Assembly: GCF_026130605.1 (NCBI RefSeq)
Contig: NZ_JANFAU010000001.1
Location: 682,001 to 746,000, forward strand
DNA from: Sphingomonas lycopersici
GTDB lineage: Bacteria > Pseudomonadota > Alphaproteobacteria > Sphingomonadales > Sphingomonadaceae
Length of the DNA stretch: 64,000 nucleotides
Direction of reading: 5' to 3'
Positions 44,289 to 52,806 of the stretch are shown here, one piece after another; positions within the stretch are counted from its first letter, which is position 1; each line of letters opens with the position of its first letter. The translations under genes and the position numbers were made by a program. The notes beneath the pieces were generated by a model. It had not been told where the DNA came from, did no database searches, and saw only the letters and a program-made list of their open reading frames with translations.

Positions 44289-47264
44289 TCAGAAGTTGAG
44301 GCGCACCCCGGCGAGGTAGCGGCGGCCGAACAGCTCATGCTCGATCGGGCGCGAATAGCTCCCCTGATAACGGATGCCGGCCTCGTTGGTGAGGTTGTTG
44401 GCGTCGAGATAGAGCTGGATATTGTCGTTGATCGAATAGCGTAGCGACAGATCGAGGCGCGCGACATTGGCCCAATAAGTGTCGCCGATAATATCGCCGC
44501 TGCCGATCGCGTCGAGATACGCCTTTTGCCACTGATAGCTGACGCGGGCCGAGAAGCCGTAACGCTCGTAATAGCCCGAGATATTGTAGATCAGCGGCGA
44601 GGCGCCGGGCAGATCGGTGGTGCGGCCGTCGGGTGTCGTCGCCTTCGAGTCGTTGAGCGTCAGATTGGTCTGGATGCCGAAGCCCTGCGCCCAATCGGGC
44701 AGCCCGGCCGAGCGTGCCAGCCCTTCGAGCGGCTGCGAGAAAGCGAATTCGATGCCCTTGATATGGCCGCCCCCGCCGTTGGCGATCGTCGAATAGCGAT
44801 AATCCGACCGATCGATGCCGCCCGAGTTGAGCACGTCCGACCCGAATTGCGTCAGCTCGACATCGTAGAGGATGTCCTTGAGATCCTTGTAATAACCGCC
44901 GACCGAGAAGAAGCCGCGCGAGGGCATGTACCATTCGAAATAGAGGTCGACGCCCTTGGCGCGCTCGGGCTTCGCCTTGGGATTGCCGCCCGAGACGATC
45001 TGATCGGTGTCGTTGTAGGAGAAATTGGGTCGCATCTGATCGTAATCGGGCCGCGCCGCGCCGGTATTGCCCGAAAGACGCAGCTTCATATTGCGATTGA
45101 TGTCCCAATTGACGTGGATGCTGGGATAGACCGAGACGAAGCTGTTCGAGACGACGGTCGGCATCCACCCGCTATTGGTCATCGACAAAGCAGAGCCGGT
45201 GTTCTTGATGCGCTCGATGCGGGCGCCGTAGACGATATTGCCCCAGTCGAAATAGGTCGTGCCCATCGCATAGCCGGCGATGACTTCCTCGGTGACGCGA
45301 TAGTCGTTCTTCTGGCTGGTATCCTTCTGGATCTGTGCCGCGCCGGCCGCGACATATTTGTCGAACAGCGCGGTGCCGAGCTCGCTGGAGAAATATTTGA
45401 ACCCATAGCCGAGCGGCAGCTTGCCCTTATAGGGCGTGTCGATGCTGATATCCCCCTGGGTGGGGCTGGCGAGCCCGGCGGCGGCGAGCGTCGCGGGGGT
45501 CACTTCCAGCACGGTGCGGCGCGAGGTCTTGGTGCGCTTGTCATATTCGCCGCCGAACTGGAAGACGGTATTGGCGCCGAACAGTTCGAGGCTGTGCTCG
45601 ATATCGAGCTTGCCGGTATAGGCATTGGTGCGATCGAGCTGGCGGTTGCGGGTCATCGACAGGAATTGCAGCTCGGTCGGCGAAATATAGGGCCGCGCCG
45701 CGCCCGCGCTATAGGTGCCGTTCGCGTTGCGCACCGTGTTGAACAACTGCACCTTCGACAGGTTCGGATCGGTGAAGTCGTAGACGAGGGTGGGACGCTT
45801 GGTGAAATCGGTGGGGCTGCTCCACGAGGATTGGAACGGCGGCTTGCTGCGATCGTCGGCGCGGGTGTAGTTCAGCCGCCACTTGATCTTCCATGTATCC
45901 ATTTCGTGCTCGCCGGCGAGCGTATTGGTGAAGATGCTCTGGCGCGAGGAATTGGAGTTCAGCGTGCTCTCGATCTCGGCGCCGTAGAGCGTGCCGCGCA
46001 TCGGGGTGTTGCCGGTGCGGATATCGGCATAGCCGGTGGTGGTGCCGACCTTGCTGCTGCTCGTCTTCTTGGCGTCCTGATCGAGATCGAAGACCCAGGC
46101 GTTGCGCAATTCGTCGTCGCGGAACTGGCTGTAGATCGAGGAGAAGAACACCTTGTTGTCGCTGTCGGGGCGCCATTCGACACGCCCGGAGAAGGAGGTG
46201 TTGCTGCGCTTCAGGCGATAGAGCTTGTTCTGCGTCTTGGCGTTCCAGATCCGGTTCTGGCCGCCGGGCTCCTGATCCTCGGGCGCGATTTCCCACGAAT
46301 TCTCGAAATTGTCGGTCACCATGTCGCGCTCGTAGCGCGAGCCGCCGACCAGCACGCCGATCGTGTCGTTGGCGAAGCGGCCGGACAGGAAGCCGCTGAC
46401 ATTATATTGCTTGCCCTGGCCCAGATCGTTGTAGCCATAGCCCCCGTCGAGCGAGGCCTTGAGGCCGGGATAGTCGAACGGGCTGCGGGTGACGATGTTG
46501 ATATTGCCGGCGACGGTCTCGCCCGGCATGTCGGCGGTCACCGCCTTGCGGATCACGGTCTGGCTGGCGATCGACGACGGGATCGTGTCAAAGCGCGTCT
46601 CGCGGCCGGCGGGGCTGATCACATTGACCCCGTCGAACGCCATCGTCGTCCAGCTCGCCGGCGAACCGCGCAGGCTGATATAGCGCTCCTGCCCCTGATC
46701 GCGGCCGACGCTGACCCCCGGCAGGCGGCTGACCGCGGCGGCGATATTCTGGTCGGGGAAGCGCCCCGCGCTGTCGGCGGCGATCACGTCGACCAGCGAG
46801 GTGGAGGCGCGCTTGAGCTGCAGCGCGGCCTCTTCGGATTCGGCGATCGGGCGGCTGCGGCTCACGACGATGTCGCCCGCCGTATCGGTCGTCCTGGGCT
46901 TGAGCGCCACCTTGACCTCGGCGGCGGCGCTGGTGCCGACCTCGACCGTTTCATGGCCGGTCTCGAAGCCGATATAGCTTATGCTCAATTGCTGGGTGCC
47001 CGCCGGCACGCGCTGCAGCGTGAAGCGGCCGTCGCTGTCGGTGACGCCGACGATATCCGATCCCTCGACGCGCACCTCGGCGCCGTGCAGGAAATCGCCC
47101 GATGCATTCACCACCACGCCGGATACGCGGCCCTCGGCGCGCGGGCCGGCTTCGGATTGCGCATATCCCGGCGCCGGGGCGAGCGAAACGCTCGATACGG
47201 CGACGGCGATCAGCGCGGCGCGGAGCCGCAGACGGTTCTTGGGATTGTTCAGGAAAACAGGCAC
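44289..47264 (-). CDS. TonB-dependent receptor with carboxypeptidase-regulatory-like N-terminal domain
   Basis: Outer-membrane transporter of 991 residues, starting at GTG 47264. A signal peptide ending PAPGYAQ is followed by a ~90-residue carboxypeptidase-D regulatory-like domain (GRVSGVVVNASGDFLHGAEVRVEGSDIVGVTDSDGRFTL), the plug (VAAVSRLPGVSVGRDQGQERYISLRG) and a large barrel ending in an aromatic strand (RYLAGVRLNF). This is the Xanthomonas/Caulobacter type. Flanked by two phosphatases and a two-component system, it probably imports a phosphorylated organic compound. The substrate is inferred from context only. Confidence 0.92.
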   Translation of the reverse strand: MPVFLNNPKNRLRLRAALIAVAVSSVSLAPAPGYAQSEAGPRAEGRVSGVVVNASGDFLHGAEVRVEGSDIVGVTDSDGRFTLQRVPAGTQQLSISYIGFETGHETVEVGTSAAAEVKVALKPRTTDTAGDIVVSRSRPIAESEEAALQLKRASTSLVDVIAADSAGRFPDQNIAAAVSRLPGVSVGRDQGQERYISLRGSPASWTTMAFDGVNVISPAGRETRFDTIPSSIASQTVIRKAVTADMPGETVAGNINIVTRSPFDYPGLKASLDGGYGYNDLGQGKQYNVSGFLSGRFANDTIGVLVGGSRYERDMVTDNFENSWEIAPEDQEPGGQNRIWNAKTQNKLYRLKRSNTSFSGRVEWRPDSDNKVFFSSIYSQFRDDELRNAWVFDLDQDAKKTSSSKVGTTTGYADIRTGNTPMRGTLYGAEIESTLNSNSSRQSIFTNTLAGEHEMDTWKIKWRLNYTRADDRSKPPFQSSWSSPTDFTKRPTLVYDFTDPNLSKVQLFNTVRNANGTYSAGAARPYISPTELQFLSMTRNRQLDRTNAYTGKLDIEHSLELFGANTVFQFGGEYDKRTKTSRRTVLEVTPATLAAAGLASPTQGDISIDTPYKGKLPLGYGFKYFSSELGTALFDKYVAAGAAQIQKDTSQKNDYRVTEEVIAGYAMGTTYFDWGNIVYGARIERIKNTGSALSMTNSGWMPTVVSNSFVSVYPSIHVNWDINRNMKLRLSGNTGAARPDYDQMRPNFSYNDTDQIVSGGNPKAKPERAKGVDLYFEWYMPSRGFFSVGGYYKDLKDILYDVELTQFGSDVLNSGGIDRSDYRYSTIANGGGGHIKGIEFAFSQPLEGLARSAGLPDWAQGFGIQTNLTLNDSKATTPDGRTTDLPGASPLIYNISGYYERYGFSARVSYQWQKAYLDAIGSGDIIGDTYWANVARLDLSLRYSINDNIQLYLDANNLTNEAGIRYQGSYSRPIEHELFGRRYLAGVRLNF

Positions 47265-47622
47265 GGCAAATAACCCCCGGTTTTCGCAATTCGATGAATT
47301 GCGTGTTTTCAGAAAATCCTCCGATGTGCGGGAAACTATTCTTGAAGTCGTGTTGAAGTTACGGGTTTGCCCCGTGTGTCAAAACATCTTCTACAGAGTC
47401 ACCGACGCGCGCCATCGTTGTGGATCGTCGGGACGGGCACTAGGCGGGCGTATTTACGCTTCTGTGACATCGCGAAAAATTAGGGAAATTTAAGATTTGC
47501 CCGCCTAGCCGGCGCATTCCGCCGATTTCGCCCGGATCGCGCGCGTGACGGCCGGCGCCTGCTGTCACCGATCGGTCACACCCGCGGCATACCCCGCAAT
47601 CTGCATCCAACGGAATCCGCCC
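47265..47622. promoter_or_regulatory. divergent control region between TBDR and acid phosphatase
   Basis: 358 bp, non-coding. It contains a perfect 10-bp inverted repeat, CTAGGCGGGC at 47440-47449 and GCCCGCCTAG at 47499-47508, around an AT-rich stretch (about 47475-47498) that could hold promoter elements. A PhoB-box-like site lies further toward the phosphatase. Confidence 0.55.
47562..47579 (+). promoter_or_regulatory. Pho-box-like direct repeat upstream of acid phosphatase
   Basis: CTGTCAC and CGGTCAC are separated by CGAT, so two 7-bp near repeats have the 4-bp spacing of a PhoB box (consensus CTGTCAT-N4-CTGTCAT). The site ends 43 bp before the start codon. The centre, ACCGATCGGT, is also a palindrome, so a different regulator is possible. 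Confidence 0.5.
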
Positions 47623-48834
47623 ATGAAGAACCCTATGCCGCGCCTCCGCCTCCTCGGTGTTCTGCTCGCTGTTCTTTCCGCCCCGGCGCTTGCCGCGCCC
47701 GCGCCCGGCAAGACGGAGGTGACGGTGGAACGCGTCGTCATGCTGATGCGCCACGGCGTGCGCCCGTCGACCAAATTCCCGGCGACGCCCGCCGGCACGA
47801 CCAAGGAGGCGTGGCCGGGCTGGTCCACCCCCGCGGGTGATCTGACCGCGCACGGCGCAGAAGGGGTGAAGCGTCTCGCTGCTTATGATCGCATGCTGTT
47901 CGCCGAGCAGGGTCTGCTCCCCGCCACGGGCTGCGCGGCGCCGGGCACGATCGCGGCCTGGTCGAGCGGCAGTTCGCGCGCGATCAAGACCGGTTCAGCC
48001 TTTCTCGAAACGTTGCAGCCCGGGTGCAAGGTCGTGCTCGATCACCCGGCTGACGAGGATGCCGAAGACCAGTTCCACCCGACATCGGCGGTCGACGGCG
48101 ACCGCGCATTGGCGGCAGCGCAGGCGCAACTTCCGCCGGGCGGCCTGGAGCACGTCGTCGCCGAGCGACGGGCCGATTTCGCGACGCTCGAGCGGATCGT
48201 CGGCGTGCCGGTCGACACCGCGTCCTCGCTCAAGGCCATCCCCGGCGACAATCCGGATATCAAGGGCGGGCTCTCGTTCGGATCGACCGCCGGGCAGACG
48301 ATCCTGCTCCAATATCTCGAAGGCATGCCGATGCGCGAGGTCGGCTGGGGCCGGGCGAGCAAGGCGGATATCCAGGCCGTGCTGCGCTTCCACCCGACCA
48401 AGTTTCAATATGAAGTCCGGCCGCCCTATGTCGCGCAGCGCGTCGCCGCGCCGCTCGTCAGACGGATCGTCGATGCCTTGTCCGGCGACGGGCCGCGCGT
48501 GACATTGCTGTTCGGCCACGATGGCAATCTTGCCGCGCTCGGCGGCTTTTACGACATGCACTGGACGATGGCCGATTATCCGCGCGACGATATCGCCCCC
48601 GGCGGCGCGATCGGGTTCGAGCTGGTCCGCGACGCGGCGGGGCGTCGCTACGTCCGCGCGTTCCAGCAGGCGCAGTCGATGGACCAGCTCAGGCAGCTTA
48701 CCCCGCTGACCCGCGCCGCGCCGCCGAGCCGAAGCTATCTGACGATTCCCGGCTGCGGATCGGATGTGATGCGCTGCGATCTGGCGACGTTCGAAAGGCT
48801 CACGCGCGATCGGCTCGCGCGCCCGGCGGACTGA
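47623..48834 (+). CDS. histidine acid phosphatase / phytase family
   Basis: A 403-residue periplasmic phosphatase of histidine phosphatase clade 2 (AppA/Agp type). The start at 47623 gives a good signal peptide (LLGVLLAVLSAPALAAPA). The catalytic motif RHGVRPS contains His44, the phospho-acceptor, and the late HD motif is in FGHDGNL (His299, Asp300), the proton donor. Family members hydrolyse phytate and other phosphate esters at acid pH; this one could be a glucose-1-phosphatase or a phytase. It is divergent from the receptor, regulator, kinase and alkaline phosphatase group. Confidence 0.88.
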   Translation: MKNPMPRLRLLGVLLAVLSAPALAAPAPGKTEVTVERVVMLMRHGVRPSTKFPATPAGTTKEAWPGWSTPAGDLTAHGAEGVKRLAAYDRMLFAEQGLLPATGCAAPGTIAAWSSGSSRAIKTGSAFLETLQPGCKVVLDHPADEDAEDQFHPTSAVDGDRALAAAQAQLPPGGLEHVVAERRADFATLERIVGVPVDTASSLKAIPGDNPDIKGGLSFGSTAGQTILLQYLEGMPMREVGWGRASKADIQAVLRFHPTKFQYEVRPPYVAQRVAAPLVRRIVDALSGDGPRVTLLFGHDGNLAALGGFYDMHWTMADYPRDDIAPGGAIGFELVRDAAGRRYVRAFQQAQSMDQLRQLTPLTRAAPPSRSYLTIPGCGSDVMRCDLATFERLTRDRLARPAD

Positions 48835-48847
48835 CGCGGGCGGCGCG

Positions 48848-49288
48848 TCAGCGCTCGCGTTTCCAGATCGTCACCGTGCCCGCATCGCCGTCCACCCGCA
48901 CCCGGTCTCCGCTCTCGATCAGCGTGAAGGGATCGCGATCGAGATCGACGACCGACGGCACCCGCATCACGACGCAGCCCAGCGCGACCTTGGTGGTCAT
49001 CGTGGTGAAAACCATCGCCAGCGGCGCGGTGCCCGCCAGCCGCGCGGTGTGGAACACCCCCGACCAGCCCGATGAGCCCTTCGCGCCGGGGAAGACCAGC
49101 ACCTTGCCGGCGAAGCTCGTCCCCTTCAGCTCGTGGCGGCTCTCGATCACGGTGCCGGTCATCGCATTGACGCCGCCCCAGCCCGAGATCGTCTCGCGCG
49201 TCACCAAAGTCTCGCCCTCGGCCACCCCGCCGACGACGCCGCGCCCGTGGAGGACGATCGGGCGCAATTCGGTTTCGATGTCGCTCAT
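48848..49288 (-). CDS. aconitase X small (swivel) subunit, DUF126
   Basis: A 146-residue swivelling-domain protein of the DUF126 family: RPIVLHGRGVVGGVAEGETLVT, then GTVIESRHELKGTSFAGKVLVFPGAKGSSGWSGVF and a C-terminal beta-barrel portion. It pairs with the large DUF521 subunit encoded upstream with a 4-bp overlap to form bacterial two-subunit aconitase X. The phosphate-loop-like GAKGSSGW is the characteristic active-site segment. It is the last gene of its module and converges on the acid phosphatase gene with 13 bp between stops. Confidence 0.88.
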   Translation of the reverse strand: MSDIETELRPIVLHGRGVVGGVAEGETLVTRETISGWGGVNAMTGTVIESRHELKGTSFAGKVLVFPGAKGSSGWSGVFHTARLAGTAPLAMVFTTMTTKVALGCVVMRVPSVVDLDRDPFTLIESGDRVRVDGDAGTVTIWKRER

Positions 49289-50577
49289 GCCACGAGCCTC
49301 CCGTTCCACTTGCCGGTGCAGGCCGCGTCGATGCAGTCGGCGGTCGTGCCATACCACCCCTCGATCCCCATGATCGCGGGCAGATAATGAACCTGTTTGG
49401 CGCTATCGAGCGCGGCGACGCGCGTGCCGGGGGGCACCGCCTGGCTGATCGACGAGCAGGTATCGGTCATCAGCTTGGCGCCTGCTGCAGAGAGGATCCG
49501 GGTATAGCCGCTGGCGTCGGCGGTCGCCTTCACCGCGCGCGAGGTGAAGATCCACAATTCGCTATTGGCCGAAACCCGGCGCCCCTCGATCAGCCGTGCG
49601 GCCTCGGCGATCTGCTCGACCGAATAATGCGGGCAGCCGAGCATGACGAAATCGACATCGGTGTTGCTCCCCACCGCGTTGAGCTGTTCATAGGTCCGCG
49701 CCCGCGCCGCTTTGTCGTAGACGAAGACCTCGCCGTGCGCCGCGCCGCCGAACGCCGCCTCGATCGTCGGGGCTTCGGGGGTGATGCCGACCATATGATA
49801 CATTTCGACGCCGCCGGACGAGGCGGCCGCCGCGCCGAAATGCTTGTGGCGGATCAGGCTGGGCGCGCCGATCGCGCCGTCGAGTACCGGGATCGTATCC
49901 TGCACCGCATCGCCGGTGAAATAGCCGAGCATCCCCCAGTCGAAGATATCGTCGACCGGCACCTCGACCCGCACGCGGTTCTGCCCGCGGCGGTATTCGT
50001 CGCGGTGGAAGCCCCAATCGGGGATGCGTTTGGCGAGCATCGCCGCGCTGGTCGATTCGCGTCCCTCGCAATTGGTGCGCCCGCCGATCACCGAATTGCA
50101 GAAGACCACCGCGGAGCTTTCCATCCATGCGCAATGCTCGCCCATCACCGGCACGTTGCCGGCGAGATAGGGGGTGCAGGTCTTGAGCACCTGGATGCCG
50201 TGCGCGGCGACCTGGCCCTCGTCGTAGACGAAATTGTCGTGCTGCGCCTCGGTCATCCCCTGATCGCGCCACAGCGACGGGTCCATCCCGCCCTGCAGGT
50301 GACAGGAAAAAGCGTTCATCCGCGGCACGTCGACCACCTCGTCGGAATCGAGATCGAAACGCGAGAAGATCGCGCGATAATCGCCGCCGTCCGCGCGATA
50401 ATAATTCTTGAGCCACGGCGTCGACGAGCCGGGGACGCCGGCGACATTGTTGGTCTCGACGAAACGCTCGGCGCCGAGCGCGTCGGCATAGCGGATCAAC
50501 AGGTCCATCGCCTTGGCGACCGCCGCGCCCTCCGCGCCGTCGGCCATCGCTCGTTCCGCCTCGGTCAGCGCGACCAT
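49285..50577 (-). CDS. aconitase X catalytic subunit, DUF521
   Basis: A 430-residue iron-sulfur-type dehydratase related to aconitase. Cluster-ligand cysteines are probable in QVLKTCTPYL, FCNSVIGGRTNCEG and MTDTCSS. Characterised type II enzymes (LhpI) dehydrate cis-3-hydroxy-L-proline; others act on mevalonate-5-phosphate in archaea. None of the usual hydroxyproline partners (Lhp reductase, proline racemase-like) is present here, so the substrate may differ. AAGGAGAG precedes the ATG, and a probable operator overlaps its promoter region. Confidence 0.87.
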   Translation of the reverse strand: MVALTEAERAMADGAEGAAVAKAMDLLIRYADALGAERFVETNNVAGVPGSSTPWLKNYYRADGGDYRAIFSRFDLDSDEVVDVPRMNAFSCHLQGGMDPSLWRDQGMTEAQHDNFVYDEGQVAAHGIQVLKTCTPYLAGNVPVMGEHCAWMESSAVVFCNSVIGGRTNCEGRESTSAAMLAKRIPDWGFHRDEYRRGQNRVRVEVPVDDIFDWGMLGYFTGDAVQDTIPVLDGAIGAPSLIRHKHFGAAAASSGGVEMYHMVGITPEAPTIEAAFGGAAHGEVFVYDKAARARTYEQLNAVGSNTDVDFVMLGCPHYSVEQIAEAARLIEGRRVSANSELWIFTSRAVKATADASGYTRILSAAGAKLMTDTCSSISQAVPPGTRVAALDSAKQVHYLPAIMGIEGWYGTTADCIDAACTGKWNGRLVA

Positions 50578-50589
50578 CTTTCTCTCCTT

Positions 50590-50608
50590 AAGGTAGAATG
50601 CTACTTAT
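50590..50608. promoter_or_regulatory. probable MarR operator, site 1
   Basis: AAGGTAGAATGCTACTTAT is a near-palindrome (AGGTAG/CTACTT). It lies immediately upstream of the aconitase X ribosome site and overlaps a TATAAG on the minus strand. Fifteen of its 19 positions agree with the site at 56192-56210 read on the opposite strand. Confidence 0.6.
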
Positions 50609-50639
50609 ATCGACAGAGAAGGGGGTTTGCCAGCACGGT

Positions 50640-51257
50640 TCAGCGCAACTGATCGAGCCGGCGCAGGATCTGGTTGAGCACCTTGAGCGCGATCTGGAGA
50701 TCGTCGGGGTCGACGCCGTCCAGCACCTCGCTGCGGAGTTTGTTGGTCACCTTCATGATCTCGCCGATCACCGCGGTGCCCGCGGGGGTGATGCGATTGG
50801 TCGTCACCCGCGCATCGGTTTCCGACTGGCGGCGCTCGATCAGCCCGTCGCGCGCAAGCAGATCGAGCATCCGCACCATCGTCGGCCCTTCGACCGAGAT
50901 CAGCCGGGCCATCTCGCCCTGCGTCATATCGCGCTCGGCGAAGGCGACGAGGAACAGGGTTTCCCAGCGCGCCATCGTCTGCTTGAGCGGCTTGACGCGA
51001 TCGTTGGCGACCTTGCGCCAGCGCCGCGCGGCGGTGACGATCGCGCGGGTCATGCGGAAATAATCGTAGTCGCCCGCTTCCTCGGGGAAATGTGTGCGAT
51101 AGTTGAGCAGATGGCGCTCGCTGATCGCCGGTCCCTTGTCGTCGGCGATGCGGTCGATCTGCTCCCTCAGCGCATCGCGCTGGGGCACGAGCGCCGGCTG
51201 CGGGCCGCGCCGCTGCTCCGATCGCCGCCCCGCGCGCTTTTGCGTGCCATCGCTCAT
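50640..51257 (-). CDS. MarR family transcriptional regulator
   Basis: A 205-residue regulator. A basic N-terminal extension of ~30 residues (KRAGRRSEQRRG) is not part of the normal 150-residue MarR fold. The winged helix is seen in MARWETLFLVAFAERDMTQGEMARLISVEGPTMVRMLDLLARDGLIERRQSETDARVTTNRITPAG, followed by dimerisation helices. MarR proteins usually sense aromatic or organic acids. It sits in line with the aconitase X and transporter genes and is the likely owner of the repeated 19-bp sites in this island. Confidence 0.88.
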   Translation of the reverse strand: MSDGTQKRAGRRSEQRRGPQPALVPQRDALREQIDRIADDKGPAISERHLLNYRTHFPEEAGDYDYFRMTRAIVTAARRWRKVANDRVKPLKQTMARWETLFLVAFAERDMTQGEMARLISVEGPTMVRMLDLLARDGLIERRQSETDARVTTNRITPAGTAVIGEIMKVTNKLRSEVLDGVDPDDLQIALKVLNQILRRLDQLR

Positions 51258-51290
51258 CTTCCGCCCCGATCCGTCATGCCTGACCTATGG

Positions 51291-52673
51291 TCATAGCGCC
51301 CGGCGCGCGCGCGGAGCAACCGCGACGCCGGGGAGGACGGCGGGATTGCCGCGCCGCACGATCAGCCCGATGCCGATCGCGCTGGCGGCAAGGATCGCGG
51401 GGCACAAGGCGAGGATCGCGAAGCTGCGGACGATCGGCATCCCGCTCGACAGGACATAGCCGCCGATGATCGGCCCGCCGATCCCGCCGAGCTTGGCGAT
51501 CGAGGTGGCCCAGCCGCCGCCGTTGGCGCGGATCGCGCTGGGATAGAAGACGCTGGCGATCGACAGGATGCCGAAATGCGCCCCGCCGACGAAGGTAGTG
51601 GAAATGACCGAAAGCCACAGGAAGAGCTGCGGGTTCATCGGCAACAGCCCCACCGCGAGCAGCACCGGCGCGGCGCACAGCGGATAGACCGCGACCGCGA
51701 ACGGGCCGAAGCGATCGGTGAAGCGCATCAGCGTTAGCCCGAGCACCGCGCCCATCACCCCCGAAAAGGAGGAGACATAGGCCGCCGTCTCGCGGCTGAA
51801 CGCCATGTCCTCATAGACGATCGGCCCCCAATTGGCTTTGAAATAGACCGCGAGCGTGCTCATGATATAGCCGAGCCACAGCAGCGGCGTGAGGATCGCG
51901 AGCCGGCCCTCGAACAATTTGCCGACAGTGAAATTGCCCGTGTCGGTCTGCTCGTCGCCAAGTACGAAACGATCCTCGGCGCGCGCATCGAGCGCGGGGG
52001 AGAGGCGGTTGAGCGTCGCCGCGACGAGATCGGGTTTGAGCGCCTTGCTGGTCAGGAAGCGAATCGATTCGGGCAGCCATATCGCCAGCGCGACCGCACA
52101 GACCAGCGTGCAGACCCCGCCGAACACGAAGACGCCTTCCCAGCCGTGGTGCGGCGCAAGCCACACCGTTACCGGGCCGGCGAGCGAGCTGCCGAGGCTG
52201 TAGCCCATCATGATGATCGTGATGACCGTGGCGCGCATCCGTTTCGGCACGAATTCGATGTTGAGCGCCCAGGCGAGCGGCAGCATCCCGCCGATCGCGA
52301 AGCCGTCGGCGAAGCGCAGGATCAGCAGCGCCTCATAGCTGCGCGCGAAGGCGGTCGCGAGCGTCAGCAAACCGAAGGCGAAGGCCGCGGCGACGATCGT
52401 GCGCCGCCGCCCGACGCGGTCGCCGATATAGGAGAAAGCGAAGCCGCCGACCATCATCCCCAGGATGCCCGCGGAAAAGACGTTGCCGAGCATCGGCTTG
52501 TCCAGTCCCAGCTCGTCGCGCATGTACGGCGCGGTGAAGCTGATCATCATCATGTCGAACCCGTCGAACACGGTGATCAGCCAGGAGAGCAGGATCAGCA
52601 GATAGTTGAACCGATCGAGCCCGCGGTCGTCGATGACGCGGGCGACGTCGATGGTGCGGGGCGCGGCCGGCAT
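51291..52673 (-). CDS. MFS transporter, aromatic acid:H+ symporter family
   Basis: A 460-residue inner-membrane importer. The first segment LITVFDGFDMMMISFTAPYM has the DGFD signature of the aromatic acid:H+ symporter group (PcaK, BenK, TfdK); motif A appears as YIGDRVGRRRT, and twelve hydrophobic segments fit. The start ATG 52673 is taken because the N-terminus (MPAAPRTIDVARVIDDRGL) resembles that of its paralogue at 62023-63405, which has the same length; the ribosome site is weak. It would import an organic acid, perhaps aromatic, for the enzymes of the module. Confidence 0.85.
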   Translation of the reverse strand: MPAAPRTIDVARVIDDRGLDRFNYLLILLSWLITVFDGFDMMMISFTAPYMRDELGLDKPMLGNVFSAGILGMMVGGFAFSYIGDRVGRRRTIVAAAFAFGLLTLATAFARSYEALLILRFADGFAIGGMLPLAWALNIEFVPKRMRATVITIIMMGYSLGSSLAGPVTVWLAPHHGWEGVFVFGGVCTLVCAVALAIWLPESIRFLTSKALKPDLVAATLNRLSPALDARAEDRFVLGDEQTDTGNFTVGKLFEGRLAILTPLLWLGYIMSTLAVYFKANWGPIVYEDMAFSRETAAYVSSFSGVMGAVLGLTLMRFTDRFGPFAVAVYPLCAAPVLLAVGLLPMNPQLFLWLSVISTTFVGGAHFGILSIASVFYPSAIRANGGGWATSIAKLGGIGGPIIGGYVLSSGMPIVRSFAILALCPAILAASAIGIGLIVRRGNPAVLPGVAVAPRARRAL

Positions 52674-52806
52674 ATCAGCCCCGCGCCCGCAGGCGGATAT
52701 CAGCCGGAAGCACGAACATAGTCCCCTCCTGGAGGCGCTTGGCGGGCCGTGGCGTTCTTGCGACGCCCTCGGCCCGGATCGGATCAATTTCGCAATATTC
52801 TTGATG

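Noticed and set aside
44526-47273. Plus-strand open frame of 915 codons opposite the second TonB receptor
   Set aside because: Low-complexity Arg/Ala/Asp/Gly composition and exact opposition to a clear receptor gene; a GC-skewed shadow frame.
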